64,000 bases of DNA from positions 806,001-870,000 of the forward strand of contig NC_013158.1 of assembly GCF_000023945.1 (NCBI RefSeq). The letters are read 5' to 3'. The notes beneath the pieces are model-generated. The model saw nothing but the letters and a program-made list of their open reading frames with translations. It had not been told where the DNA came from and did not search any database. The stretch is from Halorhabdus utahensis DSM 12940 (lineage in GTDB: Archaea; Halobacteriota; Halobacteria; Halobacteriales; Haloarculaceae). Positions 33,592 through 41,968 of the stretch are shown one piece after another. A program made the translations under genes and the position numbers. Each line of letters starts with the position of its first letter. The first letter of the stretch is position 1.

Positions 33592-35658
33592 TCAGGAAAC
33601 GCGACCCTGCTCGTCCTCGATTTCCGCGAAATCGTAGAAGTACCCGGTGATGACGTCGCGCCACTTCTCGGCCTGGTGGACCTGCTCGTCGAAGCGCGTC
33701 GCGACGTGCTCGAAGCGCCGGTCGTCGATCTTGCCTTCGAGAGACATCCATAGATCACGGAGGCGTTCGGCCTCCTCGACGCCGTCGTAGAAGTTGTCGT
33801 AGAGGCGCTGGATAACCGTGGTGCCGTCCTCGAGTTTGTGATCCCACGGGAGGTGATGGAAGAACAGGAGGTACTTCTCGGGACAGGTCTCGACGTCCTC
33901 GAAGCGCTCGGCGACGGGCTCGCGGAACTGCTGGGCGTAGCCGCTCCCTGAGGACGTTCGATCGTAGCCGATGCCGTCCTCGGTCGCTCCGTGATAGCCC
34001 GGCCACTCGCCGGGGGAGGGGAGGTAGTGGTTTTCGAGATACTCCTGACCGTTGTGCATCATGTGGATCAGGCCGAGGCCACCGGTCTCGTAGTCGATGC
34101 AGGCCTCCCAGGAGTCCAGCAGGATCTCCCGGACGGTGTCGATGACTTCCTCGTCGGCCCCGAATGTCTGGGTGATCCACTCGTCGGTGATCGTCTCCGC
34201 GTCGAGGTCGGGATCCCAGATCAGCCGCCCGAAAGCGTAGAGGTTCGATTGCATGAGGTAGTGGCCCGTCCAGGTGCGATCCTCGCCGATGGAGGTGACG
34301 CCGACGACGCCCTCGCCGTCGCCCCGGAAGAAGTCCTGGACGCGGGACTCCTGGCGGTCGGCGTGGGTGTCGAACTCGAGGATCTCCTTCCACATCGGGA
34401 GGTGGGAGGTCGCGTGGACGCCCTGGCCGGTGTACTCGCCGGTGATCTGGAGTTCCAGGCCGAGATCGGTCTCGGGCATTGCGCCGAACAGCGTCGAGAC
34501 GGGTTCGCGGGGCTGGAAGTCGATCGGGCCGTTCTTGACCTGGACGGTGACGTTCTCGGCGAAGTCGCCGTCCAGCGGTTCGAAGGTGTCGTAGGCCTGG
34601 ATGGCGCGATCCTCGTGGGAGCCGTAGACGAACGCCCGCCACCAGACGCGCCCGCCGTGGGGTTCCAGAGCCTGCGCGAGTGCGTTGGCCCCCTCGACGT
34701 GGTCGCGGTCGTAGTTGTAGGGGCCGTCCTGGCCCTCGGAGTCGGCCTTCACGAGGAAGCCACCGAAGTCCGGGATCAGGTCGTAGATCTCGTCGGCCTT
34801 CTCGCGCCACCACTGCCGGACGTCCTCGTCGAGCGGATCGAACGTGTCGAGGTCGCCGATGCGCTTGGGCGCGCCGAAGTTCACCGAGAGGTAGATCTGG
34901 ATGCCGTACCGCCGGAACACCGACGCGAGGCTGGTGAGGTCTTCGAGTCGACGAGTTTCGAGGAGTCGCCACCCATCAAATTCCTGGGACGCCTCGTTCG
35001 TGCTACCCCGGGGGTAGTACTCGGTGTTGACGTTGTTGAGGACGACACCGTTGATGCCCAGGGAAGCGAGCAGGCGGGCGTAGTCCTCGTATCGGTCCCG
35101 GAGATCGGGCAGGCGATCGAAGTCGAAGATCGACTCGCCGGCGTAGCCCCGTTCGACCGTCCGGCGGAACGGGCAGTCCCAATGGTTGATCACTCGGTTG
35201 GCGTAGGCCGGCTCTTCCCGGACGTCGATTTCGTCGATGGCCTCGCCCATGTTCAGCAGTCGAAGGAGGTGGAAGGTGCCATAGACCAGGCCCTGATCGG
35301 CCCCGCTCGTGACGACCAGGCAGTCCTGGCCCTCGTACTCGACGGATCGGATCAGATAGCCGTCGTCGTCGAGGTCGTCGACCGCCCCGTCGGGGATCGA
35401 TTCGGCGATGACTTCCATGTCGCCGGGCGTCCCGATCGCGAGGAACCCATCGACCGTCTCCGGGCGGTGTTGCCAGAGGTGGACGTCCTCGTCGAGCAGG
35501 CCGGGGATCGCCTCCCGGAGTTCGTCCCGGACGGCGGTGCACTCGGGGGATTCCTCGGCGACGTAGGCATGTTTGAGACGGCGGCGATACGACGCGCGTT
35601 GGTCCTCACTGACGCGGTCGTATCGGAGCCAGCAGTCGTCGTATTGGTCACGAGGCAT
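33592..35658 (-). CDS. aguA: GH67 alpha-glucuronidase
   Basis: 688 residues, full family length. N-terminal non-catalytic domain (CTAVRDELREAIPGLL), then the barrel: YANRVINHWDCPFRRTVERGYAG near residue 153, GVVLNNVNTEYYPRGST near 205, FLVKADSEGQDGPYNY near 300 (acid catalyst Glu), VQVKNGPIDFQPREP near 368 (Asp and Glu of the GH67 base pair) and LGLELQITGEYTGQG near 398. No signal peptide, so it acts inside the cell. It removes (4-O-methyl)glucuronate from xylo-oligosaccharides, feeding UxaC and UxuA. Lies on the opposite strand to them. Confidence 0.93.
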   Translation of the reverse strand: MPRDQYDDCWLRYDRVSEDQRASYRRRLKHAYVAEESPECTAVRDELREAIPGLLDEDVHLWQHRPETVDGFLAIGTPGDMEVIAESIPDGAVDDLDDDGYLIRSVEYEGQDCLVVTSGADQGLVYGTFHLLRLLNMGEAIDEIDVREEPAYANRVINHWDCPFRRTVERGYAGESIFDFDRLPDLRDRYEDYARLLASLGINGVVLNNVNTEYYPRGSTNEASQEFDGWRLLETRRLEDLTSLASVFRRYGIQIYLSVNFGAPKRIGDLDTFDPLDEDVRQWWREKADEIYDLIPDFGGFLVKADSEGQDGPYNYDRDHVEGANALAQALEPHGGRVWWRAFVYGSHEDRAIQAYDTFEPLDGDFAENVTVQVKNGPIDFQPREPVSTLFGAMPETDLGLELQITGEYTGQGVHATSHLPMWKEILEFDTHADRQESRVQDFFRGDGEGVVGVTSIGEDRTWTGHYLMQSNLYAFGRLIWDPDLDAETITDEWITQTFGADEEVIDTVREILLDSWEACIDYETGGLGLIHMMHNGQEYLENHYLPSPGEWPGYHGATEDGIGYDRTSSGSGYAQQFREPVAERFEDVETCPEKYLLFFHHLPWDHKLEDGTTVIQRLYDNFYDGVEEAERLRDLWMSLEGKIDDRRFEHVATRFDEQVHQAEKWRDVITGYFYDFAEIEDEQGRVS

Positions 35659-35787
35659 ATGCTCCGGAAATCACCGCCCGGCCACAAAACTGTACTGATC
35701 AGGGGGGTGGCCAACGCAGTCGGGTACGGGGCCGAAGCAGTGACCGTCGCTGGCCTTTTTCAATCAGCACGCGTGGTCACAGACAGC

Positions 35788-36237
35788 ATGGCCGATCGGC
35801 TGTTACTGGACGCGATGCTGGGGAAACTCGCGACGTACCTGCGGATGTGCGGGTACGACGCCGCCTACGCACTCGATCGCGGCATCGAGGCCGACGACCG
35901 GTTGCTCGCGATTGCCGACGCGGAAGACCGCACCCTGCTTACCCGTGATCGACAGCTCGCAACGCGGGCAGCGGACAGCCTGTTGCTTGCATCCCACGAC
36001 GTCAACGAGCAGTTGCGCGAGTTGCAGGACGCCGGATACGAACTGACACTCGCGACGCCGCCCGTGCGGTGCGGGACGTGTAACGGTCACCTCGACGCGG
36101 TGGGAGCCGACGAACCGACGCCGGCGTCGGTCCCCAGCCCGGACGCCGAGTCGGTCTGGCAGTGTCGGGACTGTGGCCAGTACTTCTGGCAGGGCAGCCA
36201 CTGGGACGACGTCGCCCAGACGCTCGACGAGTTGTGA
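35788..36237 (+). CDS. Mut7-C RNase domain protein (PIN-like with zinc ribbon)
   Basis: 149 residues. The Mut7-C start LLLDAMLGKLATYLRMCGYDAAY and LLTRDRQLATRAADSLLL give the PIN-like core with acidic residues. A zinc ribbon with two CxxC knuckles (CGTCNG and CRDCGQYFWQG) ends the protein. The frame is open far upstream antisense to aguA, but homology begins at this ATG. Predicted to be an RNase; substrate unknown. Confidence 0.85.
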   Translation: MADRLLLDAMLGKLATYLRMCGYDAAYALDRGIEADDRLLAIADAEDRTLLTRDRQLATRAADSLLLASHDVNEQLRELQDAGYELTLATPPVRCGTCNGHLDAVGADEPTPASVPSPDAESVWQCRDCGQYFWQGSHWDDVAQTLDEL

Positions 36238-36312
36238 GTGGCCACGCGAGACAGGCTGCTGGGACGGATCGAATCCAGAAGGCTGTAATACCGTGTGGGC
36301 GAATCACCGTCG

Positions 36313-36801
36313 ATGACGCTCTCCGATGAGGCCCTACAGCGCCTGGCTGACGTAGTCGCCCTCCAGCCGACGAAAAATGCCGAACTCCAGGGGGAGTGGG
36401 ACTTAGAGAGCGGCAGTGAAGTCCACCAGGTGCTCGAATCCGACCTCGGCGAGTACTATTATCGCGACGAGGACAGCCTGATCCGTGCGACGCCGGAAGC
36501 GGCCGAACTCGTCGAGCGCGAGGGACTGGTCGAGGGAGGAAACGACGACTTGACAGTCCACGTCTCGGCGTTACAGTGCCGTGTGCTGGAGGTGATCGCC
36601 GGCCCCGAAGCGGAACCCCAGAGCGTCGTCTCGGTATTGCAGGACGTTCGTGAGACCGGGGAAGATCCGTCAGTCGACGACGTCCGAAGCGCACTCGGCA
36701 GCCTGACCGACAAGGGGATTCTCGAACGCGTTCGCACGACAGTCCCGACCTATCGACTGGCCGTCGAACGTGACGAACTCACGGTCGAAAAGCGCGAGTG
36801 A
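36313..36801 (+). CDS. DUF5797 family haloarchaeal protein
   Basis: 162 residues from the ATG at 36313. I recognise the haloarchaeal family from its start (MTLSDEALQRLADVVALQPTK in short) and from SEVHQVLESDLGEYYYRDEDSLIRATPEA. The C-terminal half has a winged-helix look (ALQCRVLEVIAG, VDDVRSALGSLTDKGILERV). Possibly a DNA- or RNA-binding protein; no known function. Convergent with the DUF5787 gene. Confidence 0.8.
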   Translation: MTLSDEALQRLADVVALQPTKNAELQGEWDLESGSEVHQVLESDLGEYYYRDEDSLIRATPEAAELVEREGLVEGGNDDLTVHVSALQCRVLEVIAGPEAEPQSVVSVLQDVRETGEDPSVDDVRSALGSLTDKGILERVRTTVPTYRLAVERDELTVEKRE

Positions 36802-36822
36802 AATCCCTGCTGCGTTTCTGAC

Positions 36823-37872
36823 TTACTTCATGCCGGGGCGCTGACGCCGACGCCGCCGTGCCAGCAGTCGCTTGATCGCCGCACCTGGCCCGCCCTCGAT
36901 CGGCCATCCCTTCGTCCGCCAGACTGGCGGTTCGGGTTCGAATTCACCGCACGAACCGCGACACTCCGCGGCAGTCTGCCGTCGGTCCTTGGCGGCACAG
37001 AACGGGGTCGGTCCGGGCTCTTCCCAACTCAGCTCAAAATGGCGACAGTCGGGCCGCATCGACTCGACGTAACTTCGCCACCCGCGTTCGTAGGCGCGTT
37101 CGGCGATCTCTCGGCGTTTTTGTGCCTTCCACTCCGGGTCGACGTACTCGAAACGCGCGGCCGAGGCGTCGTGGTCGCCACCCGAGGGGCGGTCGAGAAT
37201 CCGGACGCCAGGTTTCGACGGGTCGAGCGTCCGGGGGTTCCAGGCGACATCGGCATCGCCAGCCGATGGATCGACGACCAGGATGCCGGCCTCGACCGGG
37301 ACGTTCTCGAGTAACGCGGGTTCGATCCGCTCGCCCGTCTCGGCCGTGGCGACCCACACTTCGTCGGCCAGTCCCATCGCGACGTCGCGTTCGATCTGAG
37401 GGGCGAGGTGGCGCGCCGCACTCGCGTCGAGATCCGGTTTGTTCTCGATCGCGATCACACGCTCGATCCATGACGGATACACGGACTTCCGGCGGATCTC
37501 GATCCGGCCACCGCTCTTGCGGACAGCCAGGATTCCTCGATCTCCTGCACGATGGATCGCCTCCCGGACGTACCGCCAGGGATAGCCGGGATCGGGGAGT
37601 GCATCGCGGTAGTAGGTCCACTCGGCGGGCGCATGCGGGATGACGTCGAGTAGATCCGAGTCGAGAGCGCGTTCGCCGAACTCGGCACGCTGACGGAGAC
37701 CATCGCGATCACATTCGAGGACGATCGTGTCCCACCGGCGACGTTTCGTGCCAAGTTGCCGGGCGACGACCAGTGGGTTCTCGCAGTCGCTATCGGGCGG
37801 CCAGGCGCGCTCGGCCCACTGACAGACACCCAACTCGAAGTCGAATTCGGCGTGAAAGTCCTGGCCGGTCAC
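36823..37872 (-). CDS. DUF5787 family protein, nuclease-like fold
   Basis: 349 residues from a GTG. The N-terminus (FDFELGVCQWAERAW) and LGTKRRRWDTIVLEC are family marks. A PD-(D/E)XK-like centre may lie in IERVIAIENKPDLDASAARHL near residue 137, where ENK sits after a strand, followed by DVAMGLADEVWVATAE. The C-terminus has cysteines (CRHFELSW, CAAKDRR, CRGSCGEF), likely a metal site, then a strongly basic tail. I infer nuclease ancestry; activity is unproven. Confidence 0.65.
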   Translation of the reverse strand: MTGQDFHAEFDFELGVCQWAERAWPPDSDCENPLVVARQLGTKRRRWDTIVLECDRDGLRQRAEFGERALDSDLLDVIPHAPAEWTYYRDALPDPGYPWRYVREAIHRAGDRGILAVRKSGGRIEIRRKSVYPSWIERVIAIENKPDLDASAARHLAPQIERDVAMGLADEVWVATAETGERIEPALLENVPVEAGILVVDPSAGDADVAWNPRTLDPSKPGVRILDRPSGGDHDASAARFEYVDPEWKAQKRREIAERAYERGWRSYVESMRPDCRHFELSWEEPGPTPFCAAKDRRQTAAECRGSCGEFEPEPPVWRTKGWPIEGGPGAAIKRLLARRRRRQRPGMK

Positions 37873-37965
37873 GAGTGAGGTAAGTGGCGCGGTTGTCGAA
37901 GGCGTTTCGATAACCCGGGGATGGTGAGTCCTCGCGAGTCAGATGACATCCTGCATCCCCGCGGA

Positions 37966-38661
37966 TCAGACCACGTCCCGGCGCTTGTAGATGTAATACC
38001 CGCCGATGACGTACGGACCAGCCAGCAGGACAGTCGTGAACAGGATGGACGTAAAGTACGTGATCGGGTTGGGATGCCACGCCGTTCTCGCGTTCATCCG
38101 CCTGGAGTCGTGATACACGGCGAGCGCCAGTGGCGGACCAAGCCCCAACAGGACGAGTGTCGCCGTGACGTCCAACCCGCCGATCGCAAACCCGACCAGC
38201 GCCAGCAGCCCCCCACCGACACAGAACATGACGATCGGAAACCAGAACGGAGACGACGAATCGGGCGGGAAATACTCGTACCGTTTCCGGAGATACGGCA
38301 GGACAACGAGCCCGGACAGTGCGAGTCCGCCGAGGGCATAGAGGATTGGAAGCGGATGCCACTCGATATCGGCTGCCTGGAGCGTGCTGGCGTCGGCGTA
38401 CAACCCGACCGCGGCGATCATGTGATACAGCACGCCGTACAGCGGCAAGGCGATCAACAGCCAGCCACTGATCGAGGCGATCGGTTCGGGAAACACCGCT
38501 GTGGTAGTCGTCCTGAATCCGCTCGTCGTCACTGTCGCCGCGGTCATCGAAACGTAGCTGAAAATGCCACCGGCGGCGATCGTCAGCACCCACAGCAGGA
38601 AAAACCCGTATTCGAGCACCCGACACCACCGAGTAGACAGTTCGTCCCCCTCCCCCGTCAT
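37966..38661 (-). CDS. Multi-pass membrane protein, unknown
   Basis: 231 residues with about six hydrophobic segments, including FFLLWVLTIAAGGIFSYV, GWLLIALPLYGVLYHMIAAVG, LYALGGLALSGLVVLPYL, WFPIVMFCVGGGLLALVGFAI, ATLVLLGLGPPLALAVY and ILFTTVLLAGPYVIGG. No transport or enzyme motif. Lies alone between DUF5787 and a small membrane protein gene. Confidence 0.65.
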   Translation of the reverse strand: MTGEGDELSTRWCRVLEYGFFLLWVLTIAAGGIFSYVSMTAATVTTSGFRTTTTAVFPEPIASISGWLLIALPLYGVLYHMIAAVGLYADASTLQAADIEWHPLPILYALGGLALSGLVVLPYLRKRYEYFPPDSSSPFWFPIVMFCVGGGLLALVGFAIGGLDVTATLVLLGLGPPLALAVYHDSRRMNARTAWHPNPITYFTSILFTTVLLAGPYVIGGYYIYKRRDVV

Positions 38662-38837
38662 ACAGACCGAATTTCATTAATGGCTGATAAAACTATCGGA
38701 TTTTCGGATGGGGGGCCACTCGAATCGAAGAAAGAAAGCCGCTGAACCGCGCGTCCCGTCGAGAAATACCAGGAACGGATCCGAAAACGAACCCGCCCCA
38801 GCACAACGTATTTGATTGGACGAGTAAAGCTATCAAT

Positions 38838-39128
38838 ATGAACGACAAGCAGCGATTGATTGTCGGGTTCAGTGGGATCGCGCTCGGGAACACCCTGCTG
38901 GCTCTCGGCTCCTGGCTACGGGCGGACTCAATCATCTTGACCGCCGGTCAAATCGTGGTCGCCCTCAGCATGGCCATAGTGGCAGCCGGGTATCTGTTTG
39001 ATTTCAGCCAGTACGAGCCACCCAACGACAACCGAATGTGGGAATTGTTCCCAACAACTGTCATCCTTCTCGGGATCATCATTTCGGCCATGGGTGCTGT
39101 CCTCGTCATCGTGGCGCTGATCAACTGA
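38838..39128 (+). CDS. Small membrane protein, three TM segments
   Basis: 96 residues. Hydrophobic spans LIVGFSGIALGNTLLALGSW, IVVALSMAIVAAGYLFDF and TTVILLGIIISAMGAVLVIVAL. A polar loop YEPPNDNRMW separates the last two. No family recognised. ATG start at 38838 with an AT-rich GTATTTGATT about 30 nt upstream. Confidence 0.65.
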   Translation: MNDKQRLIVGFSGIALGNTLLALGSWLRADSIILTAGQIVVALSMAIVAAGYLFDFSQYEPPNDNRMWELFPTTVILLGIIISAMGAVLVIVALIN

Positions 39129-39302
39129 TCGGTCGGTGCCAGCCGCATCGTCCCAGCCTCTTGGAGTCGTTGCCGAGGGGCCAGGCGTACTTGGTGCACA
39201 GTCAGATGTGAGTTTCAGAGACCGACACCACTGACCGTCCCAGACGTGACATCTCAAAACTATATCGTTGTTCATAAAACCCTACCAGTCGACCGAAGAG
39301 GT

Positions 39303-39632
39303 ATGCCCTCCGATATCGAAGTGCTTGCCCGACACGTCCGTGGAGTCAAGCGCTGGCTCGCCATCATCGCGACACTCCTGGCTGCCATCGTGCTACAGGT
39401 GGATGCAATGTTTTATGAGTTCACTCTGGACCCGACGCCGGCGTTGCTACTGGGTGTGATTATGCTCGTCGGCCTGGGCTATGTCGCGATCTCGTTGCTG
39501 CTCGAACCGTTCCGTCGCCTTGAGAGCGAAGTGGACGACGGTCCCACCAAGGATGACGCCGAAGAGACCGACAGCCGGCAGCTACCGAGGCGACGTGGCT
39601 CGCGGACGGAATCGCCCCGATTCCGGGAGTGA
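39303..39632 (+). CDS. Small membrane protein with acidic tail
   Basis: 109 residues from the ATG at 39303 (open upstream to 39246). Two hydrophobic spans, LAIIATLLAAIVLQVDAMFYEF and ALLLGVIMLVGLGYVAISLL, then a charged cytoplasmic tail (VDDGPTKDDAEETDSRQL). Preceded by an AAACTATATCG TATA-like element. Function unknown. Its end nearly meets the NUDIX gene coming from the other strand. Confidence 0.6.
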   Translation: MPSDIEVLARHVRGVKRWLAIIATLLAAIVLQVDAMFYEFTLDPTPALLLGVIMLVGLGYVAISLLLEPFRRLESEVDDGPTKDDAEETDSRQLPRRRGSRTESPRFRE

Positions 39633-39643
39633 CCCCAGCTGCC

Positions 39644-40066
39644 TCACAGCTCTTTCTCGTCGATGAAGTCGTGGGCCTCCTCGAAGATTTCCCGCGGGCC
39701 GTCCTGGGTGATAGTGTTTACCGCCTGTTCGTAATCGCGCCACTGATGGTCGTGGTGCTCCGTGGAGAGTTCGGCACTCGCCTCGAAGGACTTCGCGATG
39801 AACAGGTGGACGGTCTTGTGGATGGTCTCGCCGTTCGCCTCGAACACGTAGTCGTACTCCTTACGGAAGCCGTCGATGAGCCGGAAGTCGTCGATTCCGG
39901 CCTCCTCTTTCACTTCGCGGATGGCGGTTTGCTGAAGTTCCTCCTCGCCCTCGACGCCGCCTTTGGGAAACTCCCAGTCCCCCGGGCGGCTCTTGAGCAG
40001 CAGGTACTCACGCTGGCCACGCGTATCGCGAAAGAGGATGGCTCCCGCGCTCGTGGCCTCGATCAT
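39644..40066 (-). CDS. NUDIX hydrolase (Ap4A hydrolase-like)
   Basis: 140 residues from the ATG at 40066. The NUDIX box GGVEGEEELQQTAIREVKEEAG is at residues about 38-60. The start IEATSAGAILFRD and WEFPKGGV match the bis(5'-nucleosyl)-tetraphosphatase subgroup. Hydrolyses nucleoside diphosphates linked to another moiety; removes signalling or damaged nucleotides in the cytoplasm. Confidence 0.88.
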   Translation of the reverse strand: MIEATSAGAILFRDTRGQREYLLLKSRPGDWEFPKGGVEGEEELQQTAIREVKEEAGIDDFRLIDGFRKEYDYVFEANGETIHKTVHLFIAKSFEASAELSTEHHDHQWRDYEQAVNTITQDGPREIFEEAHDFIDEKEL

Positions 40067-40229
40067 TACCAACGGCTAGTCATGCGGAACTTAAGAGCAT
40101 ATCGGAGCGCGGAACGGAGCGACGTGACGGCTAATGTAAATAAGTTAAAAGCTTCAACAAATGATCGGCCGGCGTGAGCGTACCAAAAGAATGGCTTTTT
40201 CCCCCTCGACCGCGGATCCAGAAGACGAG

Positions 40230-40556
40230 ATGCCGTTCGCCATGACGTTGACGGTCGAAAGTGGGGACCGCTACGTCCTCGAAGACGTGGTGACCGAGAT
40301 CAAGGAGGCCGCCGAACAGAAGGGCGTCCAATTGAAAGGCCCGCATCCCCAGGCCCCCCAGGAGCTTCGCGTCCCCCAATCGGCGGATCTCAGTGCGGAC
40401 GGTAACCGACTCGATCCCTGGCACTACACGGTATTCACCCGGACGATCGAGATCATCGGCCACGACGAGTTCGCCCGGGATGTCACCGAATGGGACTTCC
40501 CCGAGCGCGTCCATATCGGCGTGTCCGTCGAGCAGCGCCGCGGTGCCGGTCGCTGA
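40230..40556 (+). CDS. uS10/mL48-like ribosomal protein paralogue
   Basis: 108 residues from the ATG at 40230; in-frame starts lie at 40191 and 40161. The S10 fold pattern is clear: MTLTVESGDRYVLEDVVTEIKEAAEQKGV, LKGPHPQAPQELRVPQ, WHYTVFTRTIEIIGHDEFA. It is not the S10 gene of the main ribosomal cluster; none of that cluster is here. Haloarchaea carry such a stand-alone S10 homologue; its role (ribosome variant or RNA-binding) is not known to me. Confidence 0.75.
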   Translation: MPFAMTLTVESGDRYVLEDVVTEIKEAAEQKGVQLKGPHPQAPQELRVPQSADLSADGNRLDPWHYTVFTRTIEIIGHDEFARDVTEWDFPERVHIGVSVEQRRGAGR

Positions 40557-40641
40557 GTCGGTCGGGCCGGATCAAGCGGACGAGCGCGAGCCAGGACGAC
40601 AGCACGTGCGATTTACATAGCACAAACGTTTCTGCGGACGT

Positions 40642-41916
40642 ATGACCGAAACCCCAGAGCATCTCAAGCGACTTCGACGTGATCTTCATCGGCACCCAGA
40701 ACCTGCCTGGCGGGAGTTTTACACGACAGCCCGCATCCTCGAGGAGATCGAACGGATCGGTGTCGACGAGGTGTTCGTCGGTCCCGACGCGCTCGCCACC
40801 AATGCCAGAGCCGGCGTCCCGGACGACGACCTCGCCCGGTGGCGGGAACGCGCGAGCGAGGCAGGCGTCGACGAGGCGACCCTCGACCGGCTCGACGGCG
40901 GACAGACGGGAGCGATTGCGGTCCTCAAGCGGGGAGACGGACCGACGGTCGGATTGCGAGTCGACATCGACGCACTCCCGCGAACCGAATCGAGCGATCC
41001 CGACCACCGGCCCGTCGCCGAGGGATTCCGGCCCGAACACGACGACGCGATGCACGCCTGCGGTCACGACGCCCACGCAACCATCGGCGTCGGCGTCCTC
41101 GAAGCCATCGCCGACAGCGATTTCGAGGGGACGCTGAAACTCATCTTCCAGCCCGCCGAGGAGGTTATCGGCGGCGGGCACGCCATCGCCGAGAGCGGCC
41201 ACCTCGACGACATCGACGCGTTGCTGGCGATCCACATCGGTCTGGACTACCCGACCGGCGAGATCGTCGCCGGGATCGAGGGGATGTTCGCCGTCTCGAA
41301 TTTCCGGGCGGAGTTCGCGGGGGAATCGGCCCACGCCGGCGGTCACCCGGATCACGGTCACAACGCCGTCCAGGCGATGACGACGGCCGTCGGGAACCTC
41401 TACGCGATCCCGCGACACACCGACGGCGCGACGCGGATCAACGCCGGCGACGTCGGCGGCGGTTCGGCGTCGAACGTGATTCCCGAGTCGGCGTACATTG
41501 ACGGCGAGGTCCGGGGCGGGACAACCGAACTGAGGGAGTACATGCGCGAACGCGCCGAGACGGTCATCGGAGCTGCCGCGGAGATGCATGACTGCGAAGC
41601 GAGCGTAGAATGGGGGGCACAAGCCCCGAGCGCCGATCCCGACCCGGAACTTCGGCGACTCGTCTATGATGTCGCAGGTACTGTCGACGGCGTAGCGTCC
41701 CGACGCGAACGGGGCGAACTCGGCGGCAGCGAGGACGCCACGTACCTCATGCGTCGCGTCCAGGAGCACGGCGGCCAGGCTACCTTCGTCGGAATCGGGA
41801 CGGATCACCCGGGAGGTCACCATACGGCGACGTTCGACGTCGACGAGACGTCGATCGGGATCGGCGTCGACGTCCTCACCGACGCGATCCTGGCGATCGG
41901 CGAGCAGAAGGCCTGA
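40642..41916 (+). CDS. M20 family amidohydrolase (AbgA/HipO-like)
   Basis: 424 residues. Zinc-site motifs: RRDLHRHPEPAWREF near residue 11, HACGHDAHATIGVG near 138 and FQPAEEVIGGGHA near 170 (Glu), ending with HPGGHHTATFDVDE near 391. An insertion of about 35 residues (WRERASEAGVDEATLDRL) follows the first motif, as in aminobenzoyl-glutamate hydrolases. Cleaves an amide of an amino acid or similar in the cytoplasm; exact substrate unknown. Confidence 0.85.
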   Translation: MTETPEHLKRLRRDLHRHPEPAWREFYTTARILEEIERIGVDEVFVGPDALATNARAGVPDDDLARWRERASEAGVDEATLDRLDGGQTGAIAVLKRGDGPTVGLRVDIDALPRTESSDPDHRPVAEGFRPEHDDAMHACGHDAHATIGVGVLEAIADSDFEGTLKLIFQPAEEVIGGGHAIAESGHLDDIDALLAIHIGLDYPTGEIVAGIEGMFAVSNFRAEFAGESAHAGGHPDHGHNAVQAMTTAVGNLYAIPRHTDGATRINAGDVGGGSASNVIPESAYIDGEVRGGTTELREYMRERAETVIGAAAEMHDCEASVEWGAQAPSADPDPELRRLVYDVAGTVDGVASRRERGELGGSEDATYLMRRVQEHGGQATFVGIGTDHPGGHHTATFDVDETSIGIGVDVLTDAILAIGEQKA

Positions 41917-41968
41917 AAGTCGCCACGGGCCGGGACCCGGCGGCTGTCCAGAAGTGCGCAGACGGCAG

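Noticed and set aside
33991-35787. Long open frame on the plus strand antisense to aguA, leading into the Mut7-C gene
   Set aside because: GC-rich antisense frames stay open by codon bias. GH67 motifs run through the other strand, and homology of the Mut7-C protein starts at 35788.
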